The notes below the pieces were generated by a model. The model was given only the letters and a program-made list of their open reading frames with translations, did not search any database and was not told where the DNA came from. A DNA stretch of 28,552 nucleotides from M55B174 sp034716235. GTDB taxonomy: Bacteria > Patescibacteriota > Minisyncoccia > CAIUEV01 > JAHKAQ01. This document shows positions 1 through 8,163 of this stretch, one piece after another (within the stretch, counting starts at the first letter, position 1; every line of letters begins with the position of its first letter). The DNA lies in contig JAYEHH010000038.1 in the NCBI GenBank assembly GCA_034716235.1, positions 1 through 28,552 on the forward strand, read 5' to 3'. The translations under genes were made by a program, and so were the position numbers.

Positions 1-1
1 C

Positions 2-142
2 GGAGTTGTAGCTGGAAGTGGAGATGGAAATGTAAGCGGAAGTGCAACAAATCAAAACGTAACTACTGGCCATACTTCTGTTTTTGGAAATGGAAATGGA
101 AATAACGCTTCTACCGATTCCTCTGGCAATATTCTTCCTTAA
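2..142 (+). CDS. C-terminal end of a Gly/Asn/Ser-rich protein (partial)
   Basis: An open frame runs in from the left edge and ends at TAA 140-142, giving 46 visible residues. Composition is very biased to Gly, Asn, Ser and Thr, with short G-N-G-N and G-S-G repeats, and there is no Cys or Lys. This looks like the low-complexity, probably extracellular tail of a secreted or surface protein, but the functional part lies outside the window. A good intrinsic terminator begins 36 nt after the stop, which supports a real gene end here. The function is unknown. Confidence 0.6.
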   Translation, partial: GVVAGSGDGNVSGSATNQNVTTGHTSVFGNGNGNNASTDSSGNILP

Positions 143-177
143 CTAAGCTCTCTAATTGTTATTCTTGCTTATTTTCT

Positions 178-210
178 ACACCTCAGAACTATTTCTGGGG
201 TGTATTTTTA
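178..210 (+). terminator. Rho-independent terminator
   Basis: An 11-bp stem (178-188 with 193-203, one G-T wobble) closes a 4-nt loop and is followed by an ATTTTTA tract. It sits just after the partial gene and ends its transcript. Confidence 0.8.
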
Positions 211-220
211 TTATCCGTCT

Positions 221-412
221 TTGTCAAATTTAGAATAAACTATCTTGGCAAGGAATTGCCTAGGCATTCCGGGATTCCCGCTTTCCTGCCTACCGGCAGG
301 CAGGCACGGGAATGACAGGAAAAAGCTGGTTGGCTTGTCTCGCCGAAGGCGGATTGCTCTTCGAGCGAGATTCCCGCTAGCCTCGCCGAGTCTAGGCGGG
401 CCTCTGGCTGGC
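221..412. repeat. Composite GC-rich palindromic repeat, copy 1
   Basis: This GC-rich island in AT-rich DNA is built of nested palindromes. ATTCCCG (274-280) pairs with CGGGAAT (307-313) around an inner stem CCTGCC/GGCAGG (285-290 and 295-300). A second palindrome at about 375-411 carries the core GCCTCGCCGAGTCTAGGCGG. The core recurs at 18023-18042 and, inverted, near 23132-23151. An AT-rich module resembling CAAATTTAG...ACTATCTT is also shared by all copies. It is a REP/MITE-like intergenic element with no protein-coding potential of its own. Confidence 0.75.
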
Positions 413-446
413 ATTATCAATTGTCCATTATCAATTGTCCATTATC
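413..446. repeat. 14-nt tandem repeat, 2.4 copies
   Basis: ATTATCAATTGTCC is repeated perfectly at 413-426 and 427-440, followed by ATTATC. It directly abuts the palindromic element and lies upstream of the ispG promoter. Confidence 0.85.
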
Positions 447-452
447 TTCAAC

Positions 453-481
453 TTTACGAAATCCATCTAAGTCTTTATACT
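453..481 (+). promoter_or_regulatory. Candidate sigma70 promoter for the ispG operon
   Basis: TTTACG (453-458), a 17-nt spacer and TATACT (476-481) place a start near 488, about 38 nt before the 45-aa ORF. The -10 box is good and the -35 box is fair (4 of 6). Confidence 0.45.
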
Positions 482-525
482 TTAAAAATGGTTTGATTAT
501 TCGTTAATAAGCAATCGTTCCAAAA

Positions 526-663
526 ATGATTATTTTAAAAATTATTGCTTTATTGATCAGTCTTACAATTCTCGTTATTGGAGCTTTGAAAATTAGAACC
601 GAGATAGGAATCTGGGGATTTTTGGGTGTAATTATTTCATTAATATGGTTACTCGTAGAGTAA
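526..663 (+). CDS. 45-aa two-helix membrane peptide overlapping ispG
   Basis: An ATG at 526 opens a 45-codon frame ending at TAA 661-663, 19 nt inside ispG. The peptide is almost entirely hydrophobic: helix 1 spans about residues 2-20, then comes a short K-I-R-T-E-I turn, and helix 2 spans about 28-43. The layout is a small transmembrane hairpin. The overlap with ispG suggests translational coupling, since no SD precedes the ispG ATG. No family is recognised. The promoter at 453-481 lies directly upstream, so this would be the first cistron. The alternative is a leader ORF whose translation only serves to open ispG. Confidence 0.55.
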   Translation: MIILKIIALLISLTILVIGALKIRTEIGIWGFLGVIISLIWLLVE

Positions 664-1703
664 AAATAGGAGAAGTGGAGATAGGTGGAGGCAATCCAAT
701 AGCTGTCCAGTCTATGTGCAATACTCTCACTCGAGATGTGAAAGCTACCGTTTCTCAAATTAAAAGACTAGAAAAAGTTGGCTGTGAAATAATCAGAGTG
801 GCTGTTCCTGACCAAAAATCAGCTCAAGCAATAGCAGAAATTAAGAAAAAAATTAATATTCCACTGGTAGCTGATATTCATTTTGATTATCGGTTAGCTT
901 TAGCATCTCTTGACTACGGCGCCGATAAAATTAGGATTAATCCTGGAAATATAGGTAGTGTTGCTAACATTAGAAAAGTGGTTCAAAAAGCCAAAGAAAA
1001 AAAAGCTCCTATTAGAGTTGGAGTCAACGCTGGATCTTTAGAACTAAAATTGCTTAAAAAATATGGTGGCCCTACTCCACAAGCTTTGGTTGCATCAGCT
1101 TTAGACAAAGTGAATATTTTAGAAAAAGAAAATTTTCATAATATTGTTATTTCCCTTAAAAGTAATAATGTGGCTTCTACCATTGAAGCGCACCAGCTAA
1201 TTGCTAAAAAGACTAATTACCCATTACATGTAGGAGTAACTGAAGCTGGTACTTTTCTCGCTGGAACAGTAAAGTCAGCCATCGCTTTAGGAGCCTTGTT
1301 GCCTCAAAAAATAGGGGATACCATTAGAGTCTCTTTAAGTGATGACCCAGTGAAAGAAGTGGAAGTGGGTTGGAAAATTTTAGAAGCTCTTGATTTAAGA
1401 AGGAACGCTCCAGAGATTATCAGCTGTCCTACTTGTGCTCGTGCTTCCATAGATGTAATTAAAATAGCCAACAGTTTGGAGAAAAAAATTAAAGGAATGC
1501 CTCAGCCAATTAAAATTGCTATTATGGGTTGTTTGGTTAACGGCCCCGGTGAGGCTAGAGAAGCAGACATTGGAATTTGCGGAATTGATAAAGAGCCTCA
1601 ACATCTTATGTTTTTTAAAAAAGGTAAAATAATTGGTAAGATTAAACAGGAAGAAGCTTTAGATAAAATTTTAGATGAGATTGGTAAATTTAAAGAGAAC
1701 TAG
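645..1703 (+). CDS. ispG: 4-hydroxy-3-methylbut-2-enyl diphosphate synthase (IspG/GcpE)
   Basis: IspG catalyses the penultimate step of the MEP isoprenoid pathway, converting MEcPP to HMBPP with a [4Fe-4S] cluster. The 352-aa protein has the N-terminal TIM-barrel signature VQSMCNT (residues 22-28). Its C-terminal Fe-S domain has Cys261 and Cys264 (SCPTC) and Cys296 in MGCLVNGPGE. Glu303 follows the last Cys by seven residues, the same spacing as E. coli Cys305/Glu312. Length is close to the short single-domain bacterial form. The start at ATG 645 gives a normal N-terminus (RVKIGEVEIGG). The downstream uppS consumes the products of this pathway, and the iscS/iscU pair in the same window could supply its cluster. 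Confidence 0.96.
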   Translation: MVTRRVKIGEVEIGGGNPIAVQSMCNTLTRDVKATVSQIKRLEKVGCEIIRVAVPDQKSAQAIAEIKKKINIPLVADIHFDYRLALASLDYGADKIRINPGNIGSVANIRKVVQKAKEKKAPIRVGVNAGSLELKLLKKYGGPTPQALVASALDKVNILEKENFHNIVISLKSNNVASTIEAHQLIAKKTNYPLHVGVTEAGTFLAGTVKSAIALGALLPQKIGDTIRVSLSDDPVKEVEVGWKILEALDLRRNAPEIISCPTCARASIDVIKIANSLEKKIKGMPQPIKIAIMGCLVNGPGEAREADIGICGIDKEPQHLMFFKKGKIIGKIKQEEALDKILDEIGKFKEN

Positions 1704-1748
1704 CCCGCAAGTAAGCTTAAGTTTCCTTTATTGCTTTATTTCTATAAA

Positions 1749-1775
1749 TTGTAGTATCATAGGATAAAATATAAT
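1749..1775 (+). promoter_or_regulatory. Possible promoter before uppS
   Basis: A perfect TATAAT (1770-1775) sits about 100 nt before uppS in a 170-nt gap. The nearest -35-like box, TTGTAG (1749-1754), gives a short 15-nt spacer, so only the -10 box is convincing. The rest of the gap is plain AT-rich sequence. Confidence 0.35.
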
Positions 1776-1873
1776 AAACTTTTCTGAAATTTTATTCAGA
1801 GAGTGCATTTATGTTTTTTGTATTTACTCAAAAATAAAATCAAGAGCGAATTCTCATAAATATTATTGTCATT

Positions 1874-2584
1874 ATGGAAACACCACTTCATATTGCTATA
1901 GTCCCTGACGGCAATAGGCGTTGGGCTAAAAAGAATGGATTAAAGCCATGGGAAGGCCATGAAGCTGGAGCTAAAAACTTAGAAAAAATACTAGAGGTTG
2001 TTAAAGAATTAGATATTAAGTATCTCTCTTTTTGGGGATCATCCGAAGATAATCTAAGAAAAAGACCACTTAGTGAAAAAAGAGCGCTTTTAGATATTTA
2101 CAGAAGATACTTCAAAAAACTTACTGAATCTGAGCGAGTGCACCGTAATAAAATTAAAATTAATGTTTTAGGTGAATGGGAAAAACAGTTTCCCACTTCA
2201 TTGAAAAAAATCATCCAAGAAGCCAAAGAGAGGACTAAAAATTACGATAAATATTTTATTAATTTTTTCCTAGCTTATTCGGGTAGTCGAGAGATGGAGA
2301 AAACTATAGAAAAAATTGCTCAAGATTTTAAGGAAGAAAAGTTTAAGAAAGTTACTGACAGCATTATCAAGGAAAGACTCATTACTAAAGAACTGCCACC
2401 AGTTGATTTATTAATTAGGACCGGTTCTTTAAATGACCCTCATCTATCAGCTGGTTTTATGATGTGGGATACTCAAAATTCTCAATTATTTTTTTCTAAA
2501 AAAGATTGGCCCGCTTTCAATAAACAGGATTTTAAAAAAGCTATTAAGGATTACGGTCAACGAATTAGAAGATATGGAAAATAA
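1874..2584 (+). CDS. uppS: Undecaprenyl diphosphate synthase family cis-prenyltransferase
   Basis: This enzyme extends farnesyl-PP with cis isoprene units to make the C55 carrier lipid of wall and glycan synthesis at the membrane. The 236-aa protein has the N-terminal motif IVPDGNRRWAKK (Asp12 is the catalytic Mg-binding Asp), GHEAGAKN, and SSEDN in place of the usual STEN. The C-terminal isopentenyl-PP site is divergent: R182-T-G is kept, but the classical GExRxSNF block is replaced by SLNDPHLSAGF. The usual Mg-ligand Glu of the xAExYF motif appears to be Gln in NSQLFF. The family is certain; the product chain length cannot be read from the sequence. It stands alone with about 100-170 nt gaps on both sides. 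Confidence 0.9.
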   Translation: METPLHIAIVPDGNRRWAKKNGLKPWEGHEAGAKNLEKILEVVKELDIKYLSFWGSSEDNLRKRPLSEKRALLDIYRRYFKKLTESERVHRNKIKINVLGEWEKQFPTSLKKIIQEAKERTKNYDKYFINFFLAYSGSREMEKTIEKIAQDFKEEKFKKVTDSIIKERLITKELPPVDLLIRTGSLNDPHLSAGFMMWDTQNSQLFFSKKDWPAFNKQDFKKAIKDYGQRIRRYGK

Positions 2585-2688
2585 TTTTTTCCAAAGACAA
2601 TCAAGAACTAGACTAATGTCAGGGGATTAATTAAACCCCATAACTATCATAGACAATTTTAATAATTTTATGGAATAAATATCATTCA

Positions 2689-3708
2689 ATGCTTAGAAAA
2701 ATTATAAAAATTATTATTATCTTGTTTATTTTCCTTGGTTTAATTTATTGGTATGCCGATAGAAAAATGCAAGGCTCAGAAAGCAATTCTCCCGTAGAAC
2801 AAAAATTTACTATTATTAGTGGCGAAGGAGTTAACCAAATTTCCGAAAGACTAGAAAAACGAGGGCTAATTTCTAATAATGTTTATTTTGATATTTATAT
2901 TTGGAAAAGTGGACGAGAAGGTAAAATTATTACTGGCACCTATATTTTAAGACCCAACATGACCATTCCAGAAATTGTTGACACCATTACCTCCGGTAAA
3001 GCAGAGCCTCAAGATATAAAAATAACCATTATTGAAGGATGGTCCAACAAACAGATTGGAGAATATCTAGCTCAAAAAAATATTATCAGCGAAAAGGATT
3101 GGCAAGAAGAAATAGAAAATATAGATAAATACCAAGCAGAATATTCTTTTTTAGAGGATCTAGCTACTACAAAAAATACTTTGGAAGGATTTTTATTTCC
3201 TGATACTTACTTGCTTCACCCCGAAACAACCGCAGAAATGATTATAATAAAGATGCTTAATAATTTTAATCAAAAAGTAACCGATACCGTTAAAGAGGAC
3301 ATAGCTAAAAATGGACATTCTTTACGGGATATAATTATTATGGCTAGTATTGTCGAAAAAGAAGCTCCCAAAAAAAATGATCAAAAAATTATTGCCGGTA
3401 TTTTTTGGAAACGACTGTCAGATAACTACCCCTTACAATCTTGTGCTACTATAAACTATATTCTGGGAACCAGTAAGGAAAAGCTTTCTTTGGCAGATAC
3501 TAGAATAAATTCACCCTACAATACTTACGTCAATAAGGGGTTACCACCCAGTCCCATTGCTAATCCTGGGATTAATGCAATTATGGCTGCTACTTACCCT
3601 CAAGAATCCGATTACTTTTACTTTTTAAATGATCCTGAGACTGGAGAAATAATTTTCGCTAGAACCCTTGATGAGCATGCTCGTAATAAAGAAGAACATA
3701 GTCTATGA
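2689..3708 (+). CDS. mltG: Endolytic peptidoglycan transglycosylase MltG (YceG-like)
   Basis: MltG is a membrane-anchored lytic transglycosylase that cuts nascent glycan strands and so sets strand length. The 339-aa protein has an N-terminal membrane anchor (about 5-23), a LysM-like region (about 40-110) and the YceG catalytic domain. Signatures are FLFPDTY, the catalytic ASIVEKE (Glu223, equivalent to E. coli Glu218), and the C-terminal block with SPYNTY and GLPPSPIANPG. Its stop overlaps the next gene by 4 nt (ATGA), so gmk is translationally coupled. A GGGG-N10-CCCC palindrome lies in the 104-nt upstream gap at 2622-2639, with no evident role. Confidence 0.95.
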   Translation: MLRKIIKIIIILFIFLGLIYWYADRKMQGSESNSPVEQKFTIISGEGVNQISERLEKRGLISNNVYFDIYIWKSGREGKIITGTYILRPNMTIPEIVDTITSGKAEPQDIKITIIEGWSNKQIGEYLAQKNIISEKDWQEEIENIDKYQAEYSFLEDLATTKNTLEGFLFPDTYLLHPETTAEMIIIKMLNNFNQKVTDTVKEDIAKNGHSLRDIIIMASIVEKEAPKKNDQKIIAGIFWKRLSDNYPLQSCATINYILGTSKEKLSLADTRINSPYNTYVNKGLPPSPIANPGINAIMAATYPQESDYFYFLNDPETGEIIFARTLDEHARNKEEHSL

Positions 3709-4304
3709 AATTAAACATTAAGTCAAAAATATTTTTAATTTCTGGATCGGCTGGAGCGGGGAAAGATAGTGTTTTAAAAATCTTAAAAAGAAATACAGAT
3801 TTATATTGCGTGATTACTACCACCAATAGAAAACCGAGGAAAACGGAACGACAGGGTAATCCCTATTATTTTATTTCTGGGGAAGAGTATGCTGAGCTCA
3901 TAAAGAAAAACGGATTTTTAGAATATGAGAATGTTTACAGTAATTATTATTTTGGAGTAACTAAACAGGAAATAGAAAAAGCTTTTAAAACTGGCAAACC
4001 TATTATCTGGCAGATAGACTATCGAGGACTCAGAAATATAATTAAAATGTTCCCCAATCAGGTCGTAAGTATTTTTATTCTACCTCCATCTTTAAAAATA
4101 GCTCGACAAAGAATGAATAAGCGCCAAGGAGATAGCTCAACTATCATTGAAGAACGGCTAGAGTTGGCCAAAAAAGAAATTGTCGCCAGTAAAGAATACG
4201 ACTATACTGTAGTTAATAAAGAAAATAAGTTAGCTGAAACAATAGCTGAAGTCTTGCAAATTATTAACCAAGAAACTGGTAAAAATTTAAAATTTATTAA
4301 ATGA
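3705..4304 (+). CDS. gmk: Guanylate kinase
   Basis: This enzyme phosphorylates GMP to GDP with ATP. The 199-aa protein has the P-loop GSAGAGKDS (residues about 14-22), the GMP-binding block TNRKPRKTE followed by GNPYYFI, and the NYYFGVTK strand, all in the family order. Length matches the family. The canonical TTRxPRxGE is slightly altered (TNRKPRKTE), but both Arg are kept. It starts 4 nt inside mltG and ends 4 nt inside the next gene, which is a diverged copy of itself. This is the functional copy of the pair, because only it keeps the nucleotide-binding Lys. Confidence 0.9.
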   Translation: MKLNIKSKIFLISGSAGAGKDSVLKILKRNTDLYCVITTTNRKPRKTERQGNPYYFISGEEYAELIKKNGFLEYENVYSNYYFGVTKQEIEKAFKTGKPIIWQIDYRGLRNIIKMFPNQVVSIFILPPSLKIARQRMNKRQGDSSTIIEERLELAKKEIVASKEYDYTVVNKENKLAETIAEVLQIINQETGKNLKFIK

Positions 4305-4870
4305 ATTCTAAAAATAAAAAAAACTTAATCTTAATAGTTAGCCCTCTGAATATTAAGAGAAAGGTAATTATTAAAAACCTGAAAAAGAAAATAGATTTTT
4401 ACAAAATGATCCTAACCACAACTCGACCAAAACGTCCTCAAGAAATAGAAGGAAAAGATTATTATTTTGTTTCGTGGAAGCAGTTTGAGAATCTTACGGA
4501 TAATAATAAGCTGATTACCTCCTTTAAACAAAAAGATAATTATTATGGAGTTACTAAAGCTGAACTAGAGGTAGCCAATCAATCAGGGCTTCCTATGATT
4601 TGGAGCACTCATTTAGAAAGAGCTTTGAAAATAAAAAGAAAATTGCCTAATATTAAAATAATATTTATTGCAATTTCACTAACGATATTAGAAGAAGAAT
4701 TAATTAAAATGGGTGTCATTGCTCAAAATGTCATTAATTTAAAAATAATTAAAGCCAAAAGAGAAACAGACAAAGCTCTTACTGCGGTTGATTTTGTGAT
4801 TAATGTCAAGGGCAACCAATTCCAAAAAATCACTAAAGAATTAGTAAAGGCTATCCAAAAATTTAAGTAG
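4301..4870 (+). CDS. Guanylate-kinase-like protein with lost P-loop (pseudo-enzyme)
   Basis: The 189-aa protein is a tandem paralog of the preceding gmk. It keeps the GMP-side block TTTRPKRPQE, then GKDYYFV, and the NYYGVTK motif. Where the P-loop should be it reads VSPLNIKRKVI, with no GxGK, so ATP binding in the normal way is not expected. The remainder (IWSTHLERALKIKRKLPNI) follows the same fold plan, and the frame is intact with no stops. A 4-nt overlap couples it to gmk. Possible roles are a GMP/dGMP-binding regulator, a heterodimer partner of Gmk, or a scaffold like membrane-associated guanylate kinases. The function is not known. Confidence 0.75.
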   Translation: MNSKNKKNLILIVSPLNIKRKVIIKNLKKKIDFYKMILTTTRPKRPQEIEGKDYYFVSWKQFENLTDNNKLITSFKQKDNYYGVTKAELEVANQSGLPMIWSTHLERALKIKRKLPNIKIIFIAISLTILEEELIKMGVIAQNVINLKIIKAKRETDKALTAVDFVINVKGNQFQKITKELVKAIQKFK

Positions 4871-4981
4871 CCCCTTGGTTTCTTTTCTGTTTTGTTGTAT
4901 ATTTATATTGTTCATTCTAAAATCTTTTTAATATCATTAATAAATTGCTCTCAAGAAATAACAAATTATTTTTAACCTAAA

Positions 4982-5719
4982 ATGGAAAAAGAAAAAATAA
5001 AACTCTCCGTTGTAATCCCTGCCTATAATGAAGAAAAAAGAATTGGGCCCACAATTTTGGATGTTGATCGCTATTTAAGCAGTCAAGATTATGTTTCTGA
5101 AATACTGGTGGTGATTGATGGAGCGACTGATAAAACTGCTCAAGTGGTAAAAAAATATGAAGGGATGGTCCAAAATTTAAGAATCATTGATAATCCAGAA
5201 AATCACGGAAAAGGTTATGTGGTAAGACAGGGGCTATTGGAAGCTAGGGGACAATTTCGACTTTTTATGGATGCGGACAATTCTACTACCGTAGATCACA
5301 TAGCGAAAGCTTTTCCTCATTTTGAAAAAGGATTCTCACTGGTCATTGGCTCTCGAGATATCAAGGGCAGTGAAATTACTGAGCATCAAGCACGGTGGAA
5401 AGAACTCTTAGGTAATCTGGGGAATTTAATGATTCAATTTTTAGGAGGATTATGGGGTATTCCTGACACTCAATGTGGTTTTAAGGTGCTTAGCTCAGAA
5501 GCAACAAGGAAAATATGCCCTCTAATGAGAATAGATCGTTGGGGTTTTGATATTGAAATGTTAGTGCTAGCCAAACGATTAAATTTTAAAATTAAGGAAT
5601 TTCCCGTTGAATGGAAAAATGACGCTGAGAGTAAAGTTTCCTTGGGTTCTTATTTCCAAACTTTCAAAGAATTACTTCAAGTAAGATTTAACGTCTGGAC
5701 AGGTAAATACGGGAAATAA
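4982..5719 (+). CDS. Family 2 glycosyltransferase, dolichyl-phosphate sugar synthase-like
   Basis: The 245-aa GT2 protein transfers a sugar from a nucleotide sugar, most likely to a polyprenyl-phosphate carrier at the cytoplasmic face. Visible motifs are SVVIPAYNEE (nucleotide binding, about 9-18), NHGKGYVVRQG, the metal site FMDADNST, and DTQCGFK followed by RWGFDIEM, which are typical of the ALG5/DPM1 branch. There are no C-terminal membrane helices, so it resembles soluble DPG synthases. A 111-nt AT-rich gap precedes it and galT follows after 78 nt. This context suits polyprenyl-linked glycan synthesis using the lipid made by UppS. The donor sugar cannot be determined. Confidence 0.85.
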   Translation: MEKEKIKLSVVIPAYNEEKRIGPTILDVDRYLSSQDYVSEILVVIDGATDKTAQVVKKYEGMVQNLRIIDNPENHGKGYVVRQGLLEARGQFRLFMDADNSTTVDHIAKAFPHFEKGFSLVIGSRDIKGSEITEHQARWKELLGNLGNLMIQFLGGLWGIPDTQCGFKVLSSEATRKICPLMRIDRWGFDIEMLVLAKRLNFKIKEFPVEWKNDAESKVSLGSYFQTFKELLQVRFNVWTGKYGK

Positions 5720-5797
5720 TCTATATTATCATTCTCCACTTGTTACTTTTAGCACTACCTAACAACCAATAAAAAAATAGAAGTTAAACCAAGACAA

Positions 5798-6823
5798 TTG
5801 AATAAAATCAAAAAAACAATTAGAACAAATCAATCCTCGGTTTCAGAATTACGACAAGATGTAATCACGGGAGATTGGGTGGTAATTGCTACTGGCAGAT
5901 CTAAACGCCCTGAAGACTATTTAGAAGAAAATACCGATGCCCTAGAAACAAAAGAATGTCCTTTTTGTGACCCAGGGATTAAACATCAAGAGCCAGACAC
6001 CTTAATTTATTATAAACAAGACGAGGAGTGGAGTCTCAGGGTTTTTCCTAATAAATACCCAGCCTTTTCCAGAAGTAAACGAGTAAAGCATCGTGAAAAT
6101 GGAATCTATTTTTCCATGGATGGAGTTGGCTATCATGAAATAATAGTAACTCGTGACCACAGTCGGGGGATACCTTTTTTAATGAAAGAAGAAGTAGCTG
6201 AAGTTTTAGATGCCTTTAGAACTCGTTATTTAGATTTAATGAATCGGAAAAGTGTTAATTATATAATGTTTATTGAGAATCATGGCAATAAATCGGGAGC
6301 ATCTTTAGTCCATCCTCATTGGCAAATGTTCGCTATCCCTGTTATTTCTCCCGGAGTTAAATTAGAAATAGAAGGTTCAAGGTTGTACAAAAAAAACAAT
6401 AAGAGCTGTGTTTATTGCGACATGCTGAAACAAGAACTATCAACCAAGAAGAGAATAGTCGCCCAAAATGATTCCTTCGTAGCTTTTACACCCTTCGCCA
6501 GTCGATCAGCTTTTGAGGTTTGGATTATGCCCAAAAAACACCAAGCCTATTTTGAAAGGATAACCGAGCAAGAAGAATTTGAAATAGCTGAAATTTTAAA
6601 AATTGTTCTAGAGAAATATTTTTTTAATCTCAAGGATGTTCCTTATAATATGTACTTACATACTTCTCCTTGTGATGGAAAGGATTATAACTTTTATCAT
6701 TGGCACATTGAACTGTTGCCAAGAACTTCAACCTGGGCTGGTTTTGAACTGGGTACCGGCATAGAAATAAGTACTATTGAGCCAGAAAAAGCAGCTACAT
6801 TCCTTAGAAAAAAAATAAATTAG
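5798..6823 (+). CDS. galT: Galactose-1-phosphate uridylyltransferase-like protein
   Basis: A HIT-superfamily nucleotidyltransferase that exchanges UMP between UDP-hexose and hexose-1-phosphate. Over 341 aa it shows the N-terminal SELRQDVITGDWVVIA, two zinc-type pairs (Cys54/Cys57 and Cys204/Cys207), the active-site HPHWQ with H174 as the expected nucleophile, and C-terminal HWHIELLPR. The family usually has HPHGQ, so Trp replaces Gly. No ATG occurs before the conserved region, so the TTG at 5798 is taken as the start. With the preceding GT2 it could supply UDP-sugar for glycan assembly. True galactose specificity is unproven; many bacterial relatives act on other hexose or pentose phosphates or are ADP-forming. 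Confidence 0.88.
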   Translation: MNKIKKTIRTNQSSVSELRQDVITGDWVVIATGRSKRPEDYLEENTDALETKECPFCDPGIKHQEPDTLIYYKQDEEWSLRVFPNKYPAFSRSKRVKHRENGIYFSMDGVGYHEIIVTRDHSRGIPFLMKEEVAEVLDAFRTRYLDLMNRKSVNYIMFIENHGNKSGASLVHPHWQMFAIPVISPGVKLEIEGSRLYKKNNKSCVYCDMLKQELSTKKRIVAQNDSFVAFTPFASRSAFEVWIMPKKHQAYFERITEQEEFEIAEILKIVLEKYFFNLKDVPYNMYLHTSPCDGKDYNFYHWHIELLPRTSTWAGFELGTGIEISTIEPEKAATFLRKKIN

Positions 6824-6828
6824 CCTTA

Positions 6829-7335
6829 ATGACTGAAAAAATAATAGACCTTTTGGGTAATATCCCTGAACCTTTAATTGTAATAATTTTATCAATGCTT
6901 CCAGTTGGAGAATTAAGAGGAAGCATTCCCGTAGGTATCTTAGAATATCATTTAAGCATTCCCCTTGTTTATTTTATTTCAGTTATTGGAAATTTAATTC
7001 CTATTGTTTTTGTTCTGCTTTTTCTTGATAAAATTGATAATTGGTTAAGAAAAAAATCAAAGAAAGTTGCAGCTTGTTTTGATTGGTTGTATAAACGAAC
7101 ATATAAAAGGGGAGGTAAGCAATTTAAAAAATGGGGAGCAGTCACTCTAATAACTTTCGTAGCTATTCCTTTACCTATAACGGGAGCTTGGACCGGAGCA
7201 GTCTTAGCTCTTTTATTTAAAGTTCCTTTTAAAAAAGCATTGTCCTTAATAGCAATTGGGGTTATAATATCAGGAGTGATTGTAACCATTCTAACAATAA
7301 CAGCCAGAGGAATTTTGAATCTACCGCCAATTTAG
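6829..7335 (+). CDS. Small multidrug export protein family membrane protein (COG2426-like)
   Basis: The 168-aa polytopic protein has about four membrane segments (about 15-35, 42-66, 103-128, 135-158) and a basic cytoplasmic loop (NWLRKKSKK to KRGGKQFKKWG). Characteristic blocks are LPVGELRGSIPVG near the start and FVAIPLPITGAWTGA in the second half, two re-entrant-type motifs of the Sm_multidrug_ex family. Drug export is a family label only and the real substrate is unknown. It begins 5 nt after galT, hence the same transcript. Confidence 0.8.
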   Translation: MTEKIIDLLGNIPEPLIVIILSMLPVGELRGSIPVGILEYHLSIPLVYFISVIGNLIPIVFVLLFLDKIDNWLRKKSKKVAACFDWLYKRTYKRGGKQFKKWGAVTLITFVAIPLPITGAWTGAVLALLFKVPFKKALSLIAIGVIISGVIVTILTITARGILNLPPI

Positions 7336-7383
7336 TGTTAAACCGAATTATTCCCCCATGGATTATCATTTTAAGTTATTATT

Positions 7384-8163
7384 ATGTATTTTGTTGCTAA
7401 TTGGAAAATGAATCCGCCAACTCTAGCTGAAGCCGAAAGACTTTTAAAACAAGTCAAGGCTCAATTACGTATAGTAAGAGACGGAGCTGAAGCAAATATC
7501 GTTATCTGTCCTCCTTCAATATTCTTTTCTAAAATTGCAAAATCTAATAATTTGATTAAGTTTGGAGTCCAAAATATTAATTGGGAAGAACGGGGGAGTT
7601 TCACCGGTGAAACTTCAATCTTAATGGCTAAAGATTTTGGAGCAGAATATTGTTTAGTAGGACATTCAGAGAGGAAAATATATTTTGGAGAAAATAGCTT
7701 GCTGGCTAATAAAAAAATAAAGCTTTGTCTAGAAAAAGGCTTGACTCCTATTTACTGTATCGGGGAAACTCTAGAAGAAAAACAACGGGGGCAAACTAGA
7801 AAAATTATTCAAGAGCAATTAAAGGTAGGGCTTAAAGATATTGGCTGGATGGGGATGAAGCATATTATTATTGCTTATGAACCAATTTGGGCAATTGGTA
7901 CCCAAAATGGAGCTGGGGCAGCTAATCCAGATAATGTGCTTGAGATAAGTATTTTAATAAGAAAGATTCTTTTTGATATTTATGATCAAAAAACCGCTCG
8001 TAAAACAATAGTTCTTTATGGGGGTAGCGTAACCCCAAAAAATGTCATTAGTTATCTTCAAAATAATAGTTCCAATGGATTTTTAATTGGTTCCGCCAGT
8101 TTAAATGCTTCCGATTTTGTTTCCATTATTAAAAAATCAACCATTCAAAAAAATGTTAGCTGA
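7384..8163 (+). CDS. tpiA: Triosephosphate isomerase
   Basis: TpiA interconverts dihydroxyacetone phosphate and glyceraldehyde-3-phosphate. Over 259 aa the catalytic set is complete: Lys8 in ANWKMN, His94 in GHSER, Glu166 in AYEPIWAIGT, then the phosphate-binding YGGSV and the C-terminal GFLIGSASL. GHSER is followed by Lys where Arg is usual. Its end overlaps the aldolase start by 11 nt, linking two consecutive glycolytic steps by translational coupling. No SD precedes the ATG at 7384. Confidence 0.96.
   Translation: MYFVANWKMNPPTLAEAERLLKQVKAQLRIVRDGAEANIVICPPSIFFSKIAKSNNLIKFGVQNINWEERGSFTGETSILMAKDFGAEYCLVGHSERKIYFGENSLLANKKIKLCLEKGLTPIYCIGETLEEKQRGQTRKIIQEQLKVGLKDIGWMGMKHIIIAYEPIWAIGTQNGAGAANPDNVLEISILIRKILFDIYDQKTARKTIVLYGGSVTPKNVISYLQNNSSNGFLIGSASLNASDFVSIIKKSTIQKNVS

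Noticed and set aside
2622..2639. GGGG-N10-CCCC hairpin before mltG as terminator
   Set aside because: No T-run follows on either strand and the stem is only four pairs.
8105..8152. Upstream start for the aldolase
   Set aside because: The extra residues are tpiA read in another frame and are not part of the family N-terminus.
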